NCBI GenBank assembly: GCA_945888455.1
Contig: CAMCZV010000001.1
Location: 156,031 to 220,030, forward strand
DNA length: 64,000 nucleotides
Source of the DNA: Candidatus Finniella inopinata
GTDB lineage: Bacteria > Pseudomonadota > Alphaproteobacteria > Holosporales > Holosporaceae
Reading direction: 5' to 3'
A program made the position numbers and the translations under genes. The first letter of the stretch is position 1; each line of letters opens with the position of its first letter. The notes below the pieces were generated by a model. The model searched no databases and was not told the DNA's origin. It saw only the letters and a list, made by a program, of their open reading frames with translations. Shown here piece by piece: positions 10,204-19,973 of this stretch.

Positions 10204-10425
10204 ATGGCCGTTCCAAAAAAGAAAACGAGCCCCTCTCGACAAGGGATGCGCAGCTCTGGCAAACATGTGCATGTTGACAACATGGTGCTGTGCAACAACT
10301 GTGACAATTTTCGCAGACCCCACCATATGTGCTTGCATTGCGGGCATTATGATGGCCGTCATGTGATGACCACCAAGTCTCAAAAACGTGCCCAAAGAGC
10401 ACTGGATGGCACAGAGAGTACATGA
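10204..10425 (+). CDS. rpmF: 50S ribosomal protein L32
   Basis: Small zinc-ribbon protein of the large ribosomal subunit. It has the conserved basic start [16 protein letters not shown] and two CxxC pairs (LCNNC and MCLHC) that would hold zinc. The 73 aa are slightly longer than usual owing to a C-terminal tail. The stop overlaps the plsX start (ATGA), the usual rpmF-plsX coupling of fatty-acid and ribosome genes. Confidence 0.96.
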   Translation: MAVPKKKTSPSRQGMRSSGKHVHVDNMVLCNNCDNFRRPHHMCLHCGHYDGRHVMTTKSQKRAQRALDGTEST

Positions 10426-11453
10426 CTTTACTCGCCGTTGACGTGATGGGGGGGGACGATGCGCCGTATGTGTGCATCGAAGGGATATCCATGTTTCACA
10501 AGAAATGTCCTGATGCTCAATTTTTACTCTTTGGGGATCAGGCGGTTATCACCCCTCTTTTAAATGCATACAAAAACCTGGAACCTGTTTGCACCCTTGT
10601 TCACACCGATGAATGCATTTCGCCCACGGCCAAGCCATCTTCTGTATTGCGTCAATGGCCACGGTCCAGCATGCGTTTGGCTCTGGAGGCGGTGTCAAAT
10701 AAAACGGCGCATGCCGCGGTTTCAGCGGGAAACACGGGGGCCTATTTGGCCTTATCCAAGAATATTTTAAGAACGCTGGGCAGCATTGATCGACCCGCCA
10801 TTGCTTCTCAATTTCCCAGCAACAACGGTCAACTGATTATTTTATTGGATTTGGGTGGCACTCTGGATGCCTCTTCTCGAAATCTGGTGGAATATGCTCA
10901 GATGGGCAGCATTTTTGCAGAAAAGGTTTTGAAAATTTCTCAACCCAGCGTCGGACTGTTGAATGTTGGAAAAGAAGACACCAAGGGCAGCGACACCTTG
11001 CAACAAGCCTTTTTAAGCCTGAAATCATCCGCTCTGAATTTTCACGGATTTGTAGAAGGTCACGACATTGCCATGGGTACCGTTTCCGTGGTGGTCACCG
11101 ATGGGTTTTCTGGAAACATTGCATTAAAAACGGCCGAAGGCATTGCCAAATTATGCTTTTCATCGTTAAAAAAGAGCTTTTCATCCCACTGGTGGGGTAA
11201 AATCGTTGGCCTATTGGCCAGACCTTTTTTAAAGGATCTGCACAACCGTTTTGACCCACGAATTTATAATGGCGCCATATGGCTGGGTCTGAATGGAATT
11301 GCCGTTAAGAGTCATGGTGGAACCGATGCTGTGGGTTTTTCTCATGCCCTGCAAATGGCTTATGATATGGTTAAAGCCAACATCGTTTCCGAAATTGAAA
11401 CATCCTTGAATACCAAGGACGATGAACCAAGAGATGCTGCTCGCTTGATTTAA
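10422..11453 (+). CDS. plsX: Phosphate acyltransferase PlsX
   Basis: Converts acyl-ACP to acyl-phosphate, the first step of the PlsX/PlsY route to phosphatidate. Family motifs are [12 protein letters not shown] at the N-terminus, [12 protein letters not shown] near residue 100 and [16 protein letters not shown] near residue 227. The length of 343 aa is normal. Translation is probably coupled to rpmF through the 4-bp overlap. The usual next gene, fabH, is missing and a decayed secreted-protein gene lies there instead. Confidence 0.95.
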   Translation: MTLLAVDVMGGDDAPYVCIEGISMFHKKCPDAQFLLFGDQAVITPLLNAYKNLEPVCTLVHTDECISPTAKPSSVLRQWPRSSMRLALEAVSNKTAHAAVSAGNTGAYLALSKNILRTLGSIDRPAIASQFPSNNGQLIILLDLGGTLDASSRNLVEYAQMGSIFAEKVLKISQPSVGLLNVGKEDTKGSDTLQQAFLSLKSSALNFHGFVEGHDIAMGTVSVVVTDGFSGNIALKTAEGIAKLCFSSLKKSFSSHWWGKIVGLLARPFLKDLHNRFDPRIYNGAIWLGLNGIAVKSHGGTDAVGFSHALQMAYDMVKANIVSEIETSLNTKDDEPRDAARLI

Positions 11454-11639
11454 GCATCCCCGTTTACTCTAGGGCAGATTTTTTCATCACGACATGCTTT
11501 TTTCGTAACCAGCCCGTATACGCATCACACCATTGCTGAGTTAACCATATTGTTGAATGTTTAATATTTTTAATGTAAAATTATAAAGAATTTAAATATT
11601 TTTCCGATTCGTTGATAATTTTAAAAAAAGGAAAATATT

Positions 11640-12427
11640 GTGAAAAAATTAATGAAAAAATGAAGCCTGTTGCTGGCCTTTGCCCTGGTTTTTACCAGAG
11701 AAATGAGTTAGCACATCTCTGCGGTGGAGGGCGATACTGATTCATCGTTCACGACAACAATAAAGGGAGTCATCACGTATCAAGTTCAGTTGGAGGGTTT
11801 GATGACATTGATATAAAATCAATGGAATTGATAATGGTGCCCTTGGAGGATCTGACTCAGCAAAAAACCGACCTGCTCAACGGGGCGCAATCATGGGACA
11901 AGACAAAACCCTTATTGGATTTATTATTCAATATTTGTGGAGAAAATCATGATTCAATAATGGAACATTGCGATTTATTCGAAAATTTTAAAGAATTGCG
12001 TCGCGATGCTAAAAGCGCAATGAAAAAGATATTCGACAATCTTCTAGAATTACAGAATAGCTTCAAGGCAACTTTCGAACAAGGGGCGGTAAAAACATTA
12101 ATAGACGCTGCTCTATCCGTTCGTATGGACTTACCCAATTATGCTCCACGAATACGCGATAGTATCTCTCAGATATCAAAATAAAGAGCGAAACATATCG
12201 AAAGGATTCAATAATCTGAAGAAAAAATGAAACAAATTGACCCTCAGGTCTCTCATGCAGATAAGGGGCGTGCTTTCTATTTAAAACAGATACAACGTAA
12301 CCAGGACTATTTACAAAAGTGCGAAAAAGTGGCCACGAAAGTAGTGGCTACAATTGCTGATCAATTGGCGGAGGACAGCCCGTATTTCACTGTCGTGAAA
12401 AAGATCCGCGATTTAGAAAAAGAATAA
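11640..12427 (+). pseudogene. Decayed secreted-protein gene
   Basis: Reading from GTG 11640 gives a lysine-rich start, then TGA at 11661-11663, then a hydrophobic signal-like core (SLLLAFALVFT), a TAG at 11709-11711 and AVEGDTDSSF. The second frame is open from 11741 to 12427 except for TAA at 12182 and TAA at 12212. It encodes a helical, charged protein (pieces 11822-12184 and 12227-12427). Signal peptide and body are therefore in different frames with four stops in total. The best reading is a dead secreted protein of about 250 aa related in style to others in the window. The two open pieces may look like separate small hypotheticals but have no good ribosome sites. Confidence 0.7.
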
Positions 12428-12446
12428 TCCCAAACTTGGATTTAGA

Positions 12447-12471
12447 ACGGGGTGGTTATGTCCCACCCCGT
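12447..12471. terminator. Hairpin between convergent genes
   Basis: A perfect 9-bp stem (ACGGGGTGG at 12447-12455 with CCACCCCGT at 12463-12471) with a 7-nt loop lies between the dead secreted gene and pdhC. There is no clear T-run, so its termination strength is uncertain. Confidence 0.5.
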
Positions 12472-12490
12472 GGGTTAAGAAATCAAAACA

Positions 12491-13993
12491 TTACGACAGC
12501 AAAAGCATAGGATTTTGAATCAAGTTTTGAAATGTGGTTAAAAATTCTGCCGCCACAGACCCATCAATCACCCGATGATCGGCCGCAATGGTGGCCTGCA
12601 TGACCTTACCCACCACCACCGCACCATCTTGAACCACAGCCTGTTCTTTTGTCGCACCGATGGCCAAAATACCCGTATGCCCAGGATTAATAATGGGATT
12701 AAATTGATCAATCCCCATCATGCCCAAATTGGTCAAGGTGAACAGTCCTCCCTGATATTCATAGGGTGACAATTTCCCATCCCGCGCGCGCGCAATCAAT
12801 GATTTTAACTCTGGAGCCAGAGTGCGCAACGGCTTTGTATCGGCAAAACGCACAATGGGGGTAATTAATCCTCCGACAATGGATACGGCCACGGCCAAAT
12901 CCACATGATCGTGTTGCACCGCATGGTGATCATCGCCCCACATTAAACGCATTTCGGGAACTTTTCTTAGGGATAAGGCACACGCGCGCACCATAAAGTC
13001 ATTGACGGAAAGATCTTTACTGCCCCCGTTCATGCCCTGACGCAACGCCAACAACCCATCCATGCGGCATTGCACCGTAAGATAAAAATGGGGTACCGTC
13101 TGTTTCGACAAGGTTAAACGTTGCGCAATGGTTTTGCGCATGCCAGACAGAGGTACTTGTGTCGTGGACGCCACGGTATGATCAAGGACCACAGCATCGC
13201 GTGTCTTTTCACCATTTGCCCCAGAACCAACCGGCGATGCAGGCTGGACCAAAAATTGAGAAGATGATGGCGATGCCACACCCACTGGCGTCACAGGGCC
13301 ATGCATCACAGATCCATACTTTAGGGCAGAAACCACATCATCCTTGACGATACGCCCTCTGGGACCCGTACCTTGCACTTGATGCAGAGCAATGCCATGC
13401 GTTTCAGCCCATTTCCGTGCCAATGGTGAGGCCATAATGCGATGATGGTCGTCCTCTGTCCCCCCTTCCAAAGCCAAATTTTTGTCCGCAGACCCCTTTT
13501 GTCCATTGAATCCGCTGGTGATGCTGGCCGTAGAGTCCGTATTTGCATTCAAATGGGTGCTCGAAGAGGCTGGTCTGTGATCCACAACGGTTTGTGTGCT
13601 GGCAGGAGGCAACGTTTGACCCGTTGGCTGTGCTGATGCTTGGGCTGGCGCAGCGGTGTGCTCTGGTGGCAATGCAGGAGCAGCGACGGGAACTCCAGCG
13701 CTTCCAAGTCCTTGCTCTAATAACCAGGTTTTTGCCACCCCTTCCAGCTCTGTTTTATGGCGTAAAACAGCAATGATTGTGCCCACAGCGACATCATTTG
13801 TTCCCGCAGGAACGGCCAAATAATCCAAAATACCCGATTGGGTGGCCTCGACCTCCATCACGGCTTTGTCTGTTTCTATTTCCAGCAATAAATCCCCCGT
13901 ATTGACCGCATCATTGACTTTTTTATGCCAAACAATCAGATGCCCTGTGGTCATGGTCGGTGACAGGGCGGGCATTGTAATGGGTATGGGCAT
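12491..13993 (-). CDS. pdhC: Pyruvate dehydrogenase E2 (dihydrolipoyl acetyltransferase)
   Basis: Core of the pyruvate dehydrogenase complex; transfers acetyl groups from lipoamide to CoA. From ATG 13993 the domain order is a lipoyl domain (lysine in ETDKAVMEVE), an Ala/Pro/Thr-rich linker, the peripheral-subunit-binding domain (MASPLARKWAETHGI and GTGPRGRIVKDDV), then the catalytic domain ending with the active-site histidine motif DHRVIDGS. The start MPIPITMPALSPTM is typical. The frame runs upstream to 14110, but those 39 residues are not conserved and overlap the divergent prs-like gene. E1 and E3 genes are not nearby. Confidence 0.95.
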   Translation of the reverse strand: MPIPITMPALSPTMTTGHLIVWHKKVNDAVNTGDLLLEIETDKAVMEVEATQSGILDYLAVPAGTNDVAVGTIIAVLRHKTELEGVAKTWLLEQGLGSAGVPVAAPALPPEHTAAPAQASAQPTGQTLPPASTQTVVDHRPASSSTHLNANTDSTASITSGFNGQKGSADKNLALEGGTEDDHHRIMASPLARKWAETHGIALHQVQGTGPRGRIVKDDVVSALKYGSVMHGPVTPVGVASPSSSQFLVQPASPVGSGANGEKTRDAVVLDHTVASTTQVPLSGMRKTIAQRLTLSKQTVPHFYLTVQCRMDGLLALRQGMNGGSKDLSVNDFMVRACALSLRKVPEMRLMWGDDHHAVQHDHVDLAVAVSIVGGLITPIVRFADTKPLRTLAPELKSLIARARDGKLSPYEYQGGLFTLTNLGMMGIDQFNPIINPGHTGILAIGATKEQAVVQDGAVVVGKVMQATIAADHRVIDGSVAAEFLTTFQNLIQNPMLLLS

Positions 13994-14110
13994 ACGTAAT
14001 CCTGGTTGCAGAGAGTAATTCTCTTGAAAAATCGTGAAATATAGATTGAATATACCACACAGAACAGTGCGAGCAAAACTCCGACCCCTGAATTTTATCG
14101 TGGCAACCAC

Positions 14111-15106
14111 ATGCTGGAATGGTGTATGGTATCGTTAAAGATGCAACAGGGTTTGTATCCAAAAATGATGAGCAGCATCCTATCTTTTCCGTCTTCTTCA
14201 CCACAAAAACAGCCCATAGATTTTGACAGAAACACCTGTTTTCAAAAAGAATGGCAACGCCCCCTTCTGGTACAGGGCCTCGCCTCCACAAAAACCATGG
14301 TTGCTCTGGCAAAACATTTGGATTTTCCTTGGGCACCCTGTCCGCTGACAACGTTTTCCTGCGGAGAATGGGGGTGTTCTGTTTTACCCAATATGCATGG
14401 AACATCTGCCATTGTGGTGCATGATTTTCATGAAAAATCAGACCCTTTGATGGCATTGGGCCTGTTATGTGCCCATTTAAAACAAGCAAAAGCAGAACGC
14501 ATTGTCTTGCTTGCCCCCTATTTGCCCTATGGGCGCAATCCACAGGCCATGAATGTGTTGATTCATATTCTGGAATCGTTTGGCATCCAATGCTTGATCA
14601 CCCTAGATCCCCACGGTTCAGAGTGGATGCCACAGGCCTCTTTTGATATCCGTATGATGTCGGGAATGCCGATTTTTCTGCCCGCATTAAAACATACCAC
14701 CATCACACGCATTATATCCCCCGATTCAGGGGGAAAAGATCGCGCAAAACCATGGGCCAATCGCTTGGGATGCCCCTTGTCTTGTTTATCAAAAAAACGC
14801 ACGCCCCAAGGGACAGAAATCTGGCACCCAAACCCCGATTGGGCAGGTGAAATCTGTTTAATCGTGGACGATTTGGTGGATACGGGCGGCACGTTATCCC
14901 AAGCGTGCGCCTATGTATTGAATCAGGGTGCCTGGCGTGTGATGGCCGCCATTACCCATGGTGTATTTTCCAAATCTTGCTTGGATTTAATCAAAACCAG
15001 TGGACTAGAGGCCCTGTGGATCAGTGACAGCATTCCTCTATCGTTATCCTCTGACCAAGGGGGCCTGCACATTTTACCTTGGACGGATGTTTTTTCAACG
15101 CCTTAA
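14111..15106 (+). CDS. Divergent ribose-phosphate pyrophosphokinase-like protein
   Basis: Resembles PRPP synthase along its length. ITLDPHGSEW matches the region of the conserved LHAEQIQGFF histidine, IISPDSGGKDRAKPWA matches SPDxGGxxRA, LSKKRTPQG matches the catalytic flexible loop, and CLIVDDLVDTGGTL is the ribose-5-phosphate/PRPP loop. However the ATP-binding segment after YxxY (RQDR followed by about 10 residues in E. coli Prs) is replaced by a shortened YGRNPQAMN. It may have altered activity or be a non-catalytic relative. The start is unclear; ATG 14168 is an alternative to ATG 14111. Confidence 0.7.
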   Translation: MLEWCMVSLKMQQGLYPKMMSSILSFPSSSPQKQPIDFDRNTCFQKEWQRPLLVQGLASTKTMVALAKHLDFPWAPCPLTTFSCGEWGCSVLPNMHGTSAIVVHDFHEKSDPLMALGLLCAHLKQAKAERIVLLAPYLPYGRNPQAMNVLIHILESFGIQCLITLDPHGSEWMPQASFDIRMMSGMPIFLPALKHTTITRIISPDSGGKDRAKPWANRLGCPLSCLSKKRTPQGTEIWHPNPDWAGEICLIVDDLVDTGGTLSQACAYVLNQGAWRVMAAITHGVFSKSCLDLIKTSGLEALWISDSIPLSLSSDQGGLHILPWTDVFSTP

Positions 15107-15121
15107 AGGCATCTTGCGTCA

Positions 15122-15721
15122 TTAACTAGGCGATAACAGGGGCAAGCAGTGTGTGATCATTTGTGCGACCGTATCGGGTTTAAATTCCGACAAAACACGT
15201 AAAACAGCGGATTCTGCATCGGATTTTCGATACCCCAACGCCATTAACGCCAAAATCACATCCTGGTGAACACCTGTAAACCCCTCTGCTGTGCCCACAG
15301 ACAGAGCCCTTGTTTTTACCCAGCTTTGCGCCTTGTCTTTTAATTCCGTCATTAATCGATTGGCCAATTTTGGCCCCACACCATCAATGCTGCGTAATGA
15401 ATCCAGCTGATTTTCTGAAATCGACGTGGCCAAGGCGTCCGGATCCAGATTGGACAAAATGGTCACAGCCAAGCGTCCACCCACACCAGAAACGGCAGTC
15501 AGAAACTGGAACCAGGACTGCTCTTGCTGGGTTTTAAACCCAAACAAATGGCTCTGCCCATCGTATACCACCGTTTCAATCCACAAAGAAATGCTGTGTT
15601 GTACGGACAATTGGGATGCCAATCTGTGACCCACCGATACAATGTATCCCAATCCAGAAACAAAAATCCAACAGCGATCGGCCTGAATGCGTACGATCAC
15701 TCCTTCTAAAAGCCCAATCAT
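15122..15721 (-). CDS. ruvA: Holliday junction helicase subunit RuvA
   Basis: Tetrameric junction-binding protein that loads the RuvB motor. ATG 15721 gives MIGLLEGVIVRIQADR, the standard N-terminus; the frame extends to 15772 without conservation. Two helix-hairpin-helix motifs are seen (LTAVSGVGGRLAV and LRSIDGVGPKLANRL), and the C-terminal domain that contacts RuvB ends in VAQMITHCL. ruvC and ruvB are not adjacent. Confidence 0.94.
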   Translation of the reverse strand: MIGLLEGVIVRIQADRCWIFVSGLGYIVSVGHRLASQLSVQHSISLWIETVVYDGQSHLFGFKTQQEQSWFQFLTAVSGVGGRLAVTILSNLDPDALATSISENQLDSLRSIDGVGPKLANRLMTELKDKAQSWVKTRALSVGTAEGFTGVHQDVILALMALGYRKSDAESAVLRVLSEFKPDTVAQMITHCLPLLSPS

Positions 15722-15817
15722 ATAGCCATCCAACGGCTTATGGTATGTCTTGAAAAATCCATTGATCAACATAAAGTAATAATGGTATGGTCACAGTGTA
15801 CCCTATAATTGGATAAT

Positions 15818-17167
15818 ATGATGCGTGCTTCTGCCTCTTTTTTAGCCCTTTTAAGAGACAATCCTCAGGAATCGCACATTGCATCCCATCAATGGATGTT
15901 GCGTTCTGGAATGATTCAACAAATTACTTCGGGTATTTATGCTTGGTTGCCCTTGGGTTTACGTGTTTTGAACAACATTTCAGAAATCGTGAGGCAAGAA
16001 CAAAATAGAATCGGTGCCCAAGAAGCCTTAGCGCCCACGTTACAGCCCGCATCCTTGTGGAAACAAAGTGGCCGTTATGCTGATTACGGCAAAGAAATGC
16101 TGCGCATTGTGGATCGCCATGACCATGATTTATTGTACGGACCAACGGCCGAAGAGGTGTTTACCTTGCTGTTTCGCACCCATATCCACAGTTATAAACA
16201 GTTGCCCCAGTGTTTGTATAATATTCAATGGAAATTCAGAGATGAAATTCGGCCACGTTTTGGTGTAATGCGTGGACGAGAATTTTTGATGAAGGACGCG
16301 TATTCCTTTGATCTAACGGCCGACGGTGCAAAAGCCACCTATGCCCAGATGTTCCAGTCCTATATGCGTATATTTCATCGATTGGGTCTGACCGCCATAC
16401 CCGTGCGCGCCAGTACTGGGCCCATTGGGGGTGACTTGAGTCACGAATTTCACATCGTGGCCGATACGGGGGAAAGCGAAATATTTTATGATGCGGCGCT
16501 GGACTCTCCTATGTCGGGTGGGGGAATTCGCGAACGTATGAGTGATTTTAATGGGTTTTACGCCTGTGCCGATGATCAACATAAACCAGAAGCTTGCCCC
16601 CTGTCAGGCGAACAATTGCGCACCAAACGTGGCATCGAGGTCGGTCATATTTTTTACTTTGGTACCAAATATTCTGAACCACTGGATGCCTTTGTGATGG
16701 ATCAAAAAGGCAACCGCGTTCCTGTGGAAATGGGGTCTTATGGTGTGGGTGTTTCGCGTTTGGTTGGCGCCTTAATCGAGGCCAATCACGATGAAAAGGG
16801 CATAAAATGGCCTATATCTGTGGCGCCGTTTGCTGTGGCAATCGCTGGATTGAGCAAAGGCACAGAGGATATGGCCGAAACCCTGTATCAATCTCTGTTA
16901 AATCAGGGCGTTACAGCGTTTATGATGGATTTGGATCAAAGTGCGGGGAAAAAGTTCGCCGACATGGATATGATGGGTTTTCCCTATCACATTCTGATCG
17001 GGTCCAAATGGCTAAGCCAAGGCCTCTTGGATATTAAAATCCGTGCCACTGGGGAAATCATCTCATGCACGCCAACGGATGCCCTTTCTTGGATGATGGA
17101 CCGGTGTGCCCCAGAGGTCATTTCTGGAAAAAAACGTCCTGGGTCCAGTGAACCTTTGGCGGGTTAA
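15818..17167 (+). CDS. proS: Prolyl-tRNA synthetase, short alphaproteobacterial type
   Basis: Charges tRNA-Pro. Class II motif 2 is seen as FRDEIRPRFGVMRGREFLMKDAYSFD and motif 3 as PVEMGSYGVGVSRLVGAL. The protein is about 450 aa because it lacks the roughly 180-aa cis-editing insertion of E. coli ProRS, as in alphaproteobacteria and mitochondria. The C-terminal anticodon-binding domain begins near WPISVAPFAVAI. ATG 15818 or 15821 gives the conserved MRASASF start; an in-frame TTG at 15809 is less likely. Confidence 0.95.
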   Translation: MMRASASFLALLRDNPQESHIASHQWMLRSGMIQQITSGIYAWLPLGLRVLNNISEIVRQEQNRIGAQEALAPTLQPASLWKQSGRYADYGKEMLRIVDRHDHDLLYGPTAEEVFTLLFRTHIHSYKQLPQCLYNIQWKFRDEIRPRFGVMRGREFLMKDAYSFDLTADGAKATYAQMFQSYMRIFHRLGLTAIPVRASTGPIGGDLSHEFHIVADTGESEIFYDAALDSPMSGGGIRERMSDFNGFYACADDQHKPEACPLSGEQLRTKRGIEVGHIFYFGTKYSEPLDAFVMDQKGNRVPVEMGSYGVGVSRLVGALIEANHDEKGIKWPISVAPFAVAIAGLSKGTEDMAETLYQSLLNQGVTAFMMDLDQSAGKKFADMDMMGFPYHILIGSKWLSQGLLDIKIRATGEIISCTPTDALSWMMDRCAPEVISGKKRPGSSEPLAG

Positions 17168-17272
17168 GGGAAAAAACAGTGCGGGTTTTGTGAAAAAATC
17201 GGGATAAACAAGAGCAAAAAAAGCATTCAGTGGTCTAAAAACATGATATTATTGGGGAATGAATAATTCTCT

Positions 17273-19069
17273 TTGTGCGTTGTGAGCCATCTGTATAAAT
17301 TTTTTGTTTCTGTGACCCGCCCTCTGAAATTTTACATCATTGGATTTTTAGGCATTTCTCTGGGCCGAGCGGCTGTGGTCAATGTACAAGCCAGAATGAT
17401 CAAGAATATTACGGATACAGTGGCTTCATACCCTTTGTCCCAATTGGCAGAACACCTGTACCCCTTGTTTACGTCGTTTTTGTGTGTGGGGCTGAGTTTT
17501 ATCACATTGTTTCGCATTTATGATGCCTTGATTGCTCGATTTGTGCCCCGACAAAAAGAGCTGATCATGTTAACATTAACCAAACGCATGCTGAATCATT
17601 CTGCGTCTTTTTATCAAAAGCATTTTGCTGGAAATTTAACCAACAAAATGAACGATTTGACCATGCAAACCCCAGAAATCATCAAAATCATTACGGATCA
17701 TTTTGCCACGTGTACGTTGACCCTGATCCTTGTGTTTATCAATATGGCCTCTGTGGATATTCGGTTTGCTTATGTCTTGTTGATATGGCTGTCTATTTTT
17801 ATGACTGGATCTCTGATTCTGTTGTTTTGCCACACAAAATATGCCTATGCTGCGGCCGAGGCGCGCTCTCAGGTCATTGGTCGAGTGGTGGATATTTTAA
17901 TGAACATATCCAGCATTCGCCTGTTTGGACGATCAAGGCACGAGCACAGCTTGTTAAAAACAGCCACCAACGAGTCGGCATCGCGAGAACAACAGCGCGA
18001 TTATTTTTTTATGAAGTTACACCTGTTTCAAGGAACCAGCTTTTGGATTTTTGAAACGTGGTGCTGTTGGCGATTGTATAACGGGTTGGTGGCCGGAACC
18101 ATTACACCCGGTGGTTTTATTCTGATTTTTACGCTGAACCTTCAAATTTTGGATCAGTTTTGGAATTTAGGCAAAGATGTCCGAAATTTTTGGGAAAAAA
18201 TTGGACAAATGAAACAAGCGTTAAAAGTCATTGACAGCGATTCTGATGTGATTCAAGATCCCCATTCGGCAGATTTGGTGGTATCAAACGGAACCATTCA
18301 GTTCAACCAAGTTTATTTTGGTTACGAACATCATGAACCGTTATTTTGCAACAAAACCATGACCATTCCTGGTGGACAAAAAGTTGGTCTGGTGGGGTAT
18401 TCTGGCAGTGGAAAATCGACCTTTATCAACTTGATTTTACGCCTATACGATGTTCAATCCGGACAGATTTTGATTGATGGTCAAGACATTTCCTGTGTGC
18501 AAAAAGACAGTTTATATCAATCTGTGGCGGTTATTCCTCAGGATTGTTATTTATTCAACCGTTCCATTATGGATAATATTCGTTATGGCCGTTTGGATGC
18601 CACGGATGCTGAGATTTATGAATCGGCGCAAAAAGCTGAAATTCATGACGTGATCCAATCCTTGCCCCAAGGATACCAAACCATGGCTGGGGAAAAGGGC
18701 ATGCGTTTATCAGGTGGTCAACGTCAACGGGTCGCCATTGCCAGAGCCATCTTAAAAAATGCACCCATTGTACTGCTGGACGAAGCCACGAGCAATCTCG
18801 ATGCCGTAACCGAAGAACGCGTTCAAGCGGCATTAAACGCCTTGTTTCAAAACAAAACGGTCCTGATTGTGGCGCACCGGTTGGCCACATTGCAAACGGC
18901 CGATCGTTTGTGCGTTTTTGATCGTGGTGCCATTATTCAAGACGGCATCCACGACGAATTGGTAAAACAGGATGGATTGTATCGAAAACTTTGGAACACC
19001 CAATCCAATGGCATGATTATGAGCCATTCTCCTGGTACGGATTTTTCAGACGACCCTGAGTCAGACTAA
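17273..19069 (+). CDS. ABC exporter, fused membrane and ATPase domains
   Basis: Type IV (MsbA/HlyB-like) half-transporter of 598 aa. About six membrane segments occupy residues 15-310. The ATPase has Walker A GYSGSGKST, Q-loop VIPQDCYLFNRS, signature LSGGQRQRVAIARAI, Walker B IVLLDEATSNLD and the switch histidine in VAHRL. The substrate cannot be told. The frame starts with TTG 17273, and GTG 17282 is also possible. It is a second such exporter besides msbA at 40947-42845 and may move lipids or peptides. Confidence 0.88.
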   Translation: MCVVSHLYKFFVSVTRPLKFYIIGFLGISLGRAAVVNVQARMIKNITDTVASYPLSQLAEHLYPLFTSFLCVGLSFITLFRIYDALIARFVPRQKELIMLTLTKRMLNHSASFYQKHFAGNLTNKMNDLTMQTPEIIKIITDHFATCTLTLILVFINMASVDIRFAYVLLIWLSIFMTGSLILLFCHTKYAYAAAEARSQVIGRVVDILMNISSIRLFGRSRHEHSLLKTATNESASREQQRDYFFMKLHLFQGTSFWIFETWCCWRLYNGLVAGTITPGGFILIFTLNLQILDQFWNLGKDVRNFWEKIGQMKQALKVIDSDSDVIQDPHSADLVVSNGTIQFNQVYFGYEHHEPLFCNKTMTIPGGQKVGLVGYSGSGKSTFINLILRLYDVQSGQILIDGQDISCVQKDSLYQSVAVIPQDCYLFNRSIMDNIRYGRLDATDAEIYESAQKAEIHDVIQSLPQGYQTMAGEKGMRLSGGQRQRVAIARAILKNAPIVLLDEATSNLDAVTEERVQAALNALFQNKTVLIVAHRLATLQTADRLCVFDRGAIIQDGIHDELVKQDGLYRKLWNTQSNGMIMSHSPGTDFSDDPESD

Positions 19070-19140
19070 GTTTTCAATGGGCCATCCTGGTTGGTTGTAT
19101 CGATCAAGCAGCCGCTGATGGTGGTATCGGCACTTTTTAT

Positions 19141-19276
19141 GTCATTCCCGCTTGTCCTATGTCATTCCCGCTTGTCCTATGTCATTCCCGCGCAGGCGGG
19201 AACCTAGTAAATTCCTGTAATCTGGATCCCCGTCTTCACGAGGATGACAACATAGTTTACGAGGATGACAGTGCAG
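19141..19276. repeat. Intergenic GTCATTCCCG-type palindromic repeat
   Basis: A 20-bp unit GTCATTCCCGCTTGTCCTAT is present twice in tandem (19141-19180). A third GTCATTCCCG follows, opening a hairpin CCCGC-GCAG-GCGGG (19187-19200). Downstream GGATCCCCGTCTTCACGAGG and GATGACA repeats (to about 19270) form the inverted other end. This layout resembles the dispersed GTCATTCCCGC...GCGGGAATGAC repeats known from many bacterial genomes. Confidence 0.75.
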
Positions 19277-19335
19277 GGTGTTCACGGAGAAAACCGCACT
19301 CTGGAAAAAGCACGGAAATCCATGGGCAAAAAGCC

Positions 19336-19908
19336 TTATGTTTTGGTTGCTTCTGCCAAGCCAGCAGGGGCGACCAAACTGACAATCGAACTGTCTTTTG
19401 TCAAATGCAAAACGCGCATATCTTCTGGCAAATTCAAATCTTTCAAGTGAATGGTGTGTCCCATTTCAATGCCAGCCAAATCCACAGGAATATCGTGGGG
19501 AATGTGATGAGAGGACACAGAAACCTCTAGAGCATAATGAATGACGTTCAATGCACCACCTTTTTTGATGCCAGGTGACAAATCCTCGTTTACAAAACGT
19601 AATGGAATAGAAATGGTCACACGATCACCCAAACGAATCCAATCGATATGAATGGGAGTGTCTTTTGTCGGTGGAAATTGCATGCTTTTCACCAACGCCG
19701 TACCAAACGAACCCAAGTTAAACACACGGGTATAAATACCGGGATTGTTCAATTCTTTTAAAAAACTTTTGGCAAAAACACTCAGTTTGATAGGGTCTGC
19801 TTTGTTCCCATAAAGAATGCATGGTATCCAACCCTGCTGACGTTGTATGCGAATGGCGCCTTTTGTTTGGTCGATGGGGCGCGTCTGGACCTCAATGGAT
19901 ATGGACAT
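19336..19908 (-). CDS. rplY: 50S ribosomal protein L25 (CTC form)
   Basis: Binds 5S rRNA in the large subunit. The 190 aa include an N-terminal L25 domain (IRIQRQQGWIPCILYG near residue 18, then VFNLGSFGTALVKSMQFPP) and a C-terminal TL5/CTC beta domain (PVDLAGIEMGHTIHLKDLNL). In many genomes pth and ychF follow, but here it stands alone, divergent from tsaD. Confidence 0.92.
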   Translation of the reverse strand: MSISIEVQTRPIDQTKGAIRIQRQQGWIPCILYGNKADPIKLSVFAKSFLKELNNPGIYTRVFNLGSFGTALVKSMQFPPTKDTPIHIDWIRLGDRVTISIPLRFVNEDLSPGIKKGGALNVIHYALEVSVSSHHIPHDIPVDLAGIEMGHTIHLKDLNLPEDMRVLHLTKDSSIVSLVAPAGLAEATKT

Positions 19909-19973
19909 ATGATTGAAAATTGATCATGATGACCCAGTATATGCCGAAAAACCACCCTTAAACAAGACTTCTT

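Noticed and set aside
11640..11720. Recoding of UGA as tryptophan to rescue the secreted-protein start
   Set aside because: UGA ends many intact genes here (for example rpmF, dapD-linked murJ and fabZ), and a UAG follows in the same frame, so recoding does not help.
12491..14110. 539-aa reading of pdhC
   Set aside because: The N-terminal 39 residues are not part of the lipoyl domain; MPIPITMPALSPTM at 13993 is the standard start.
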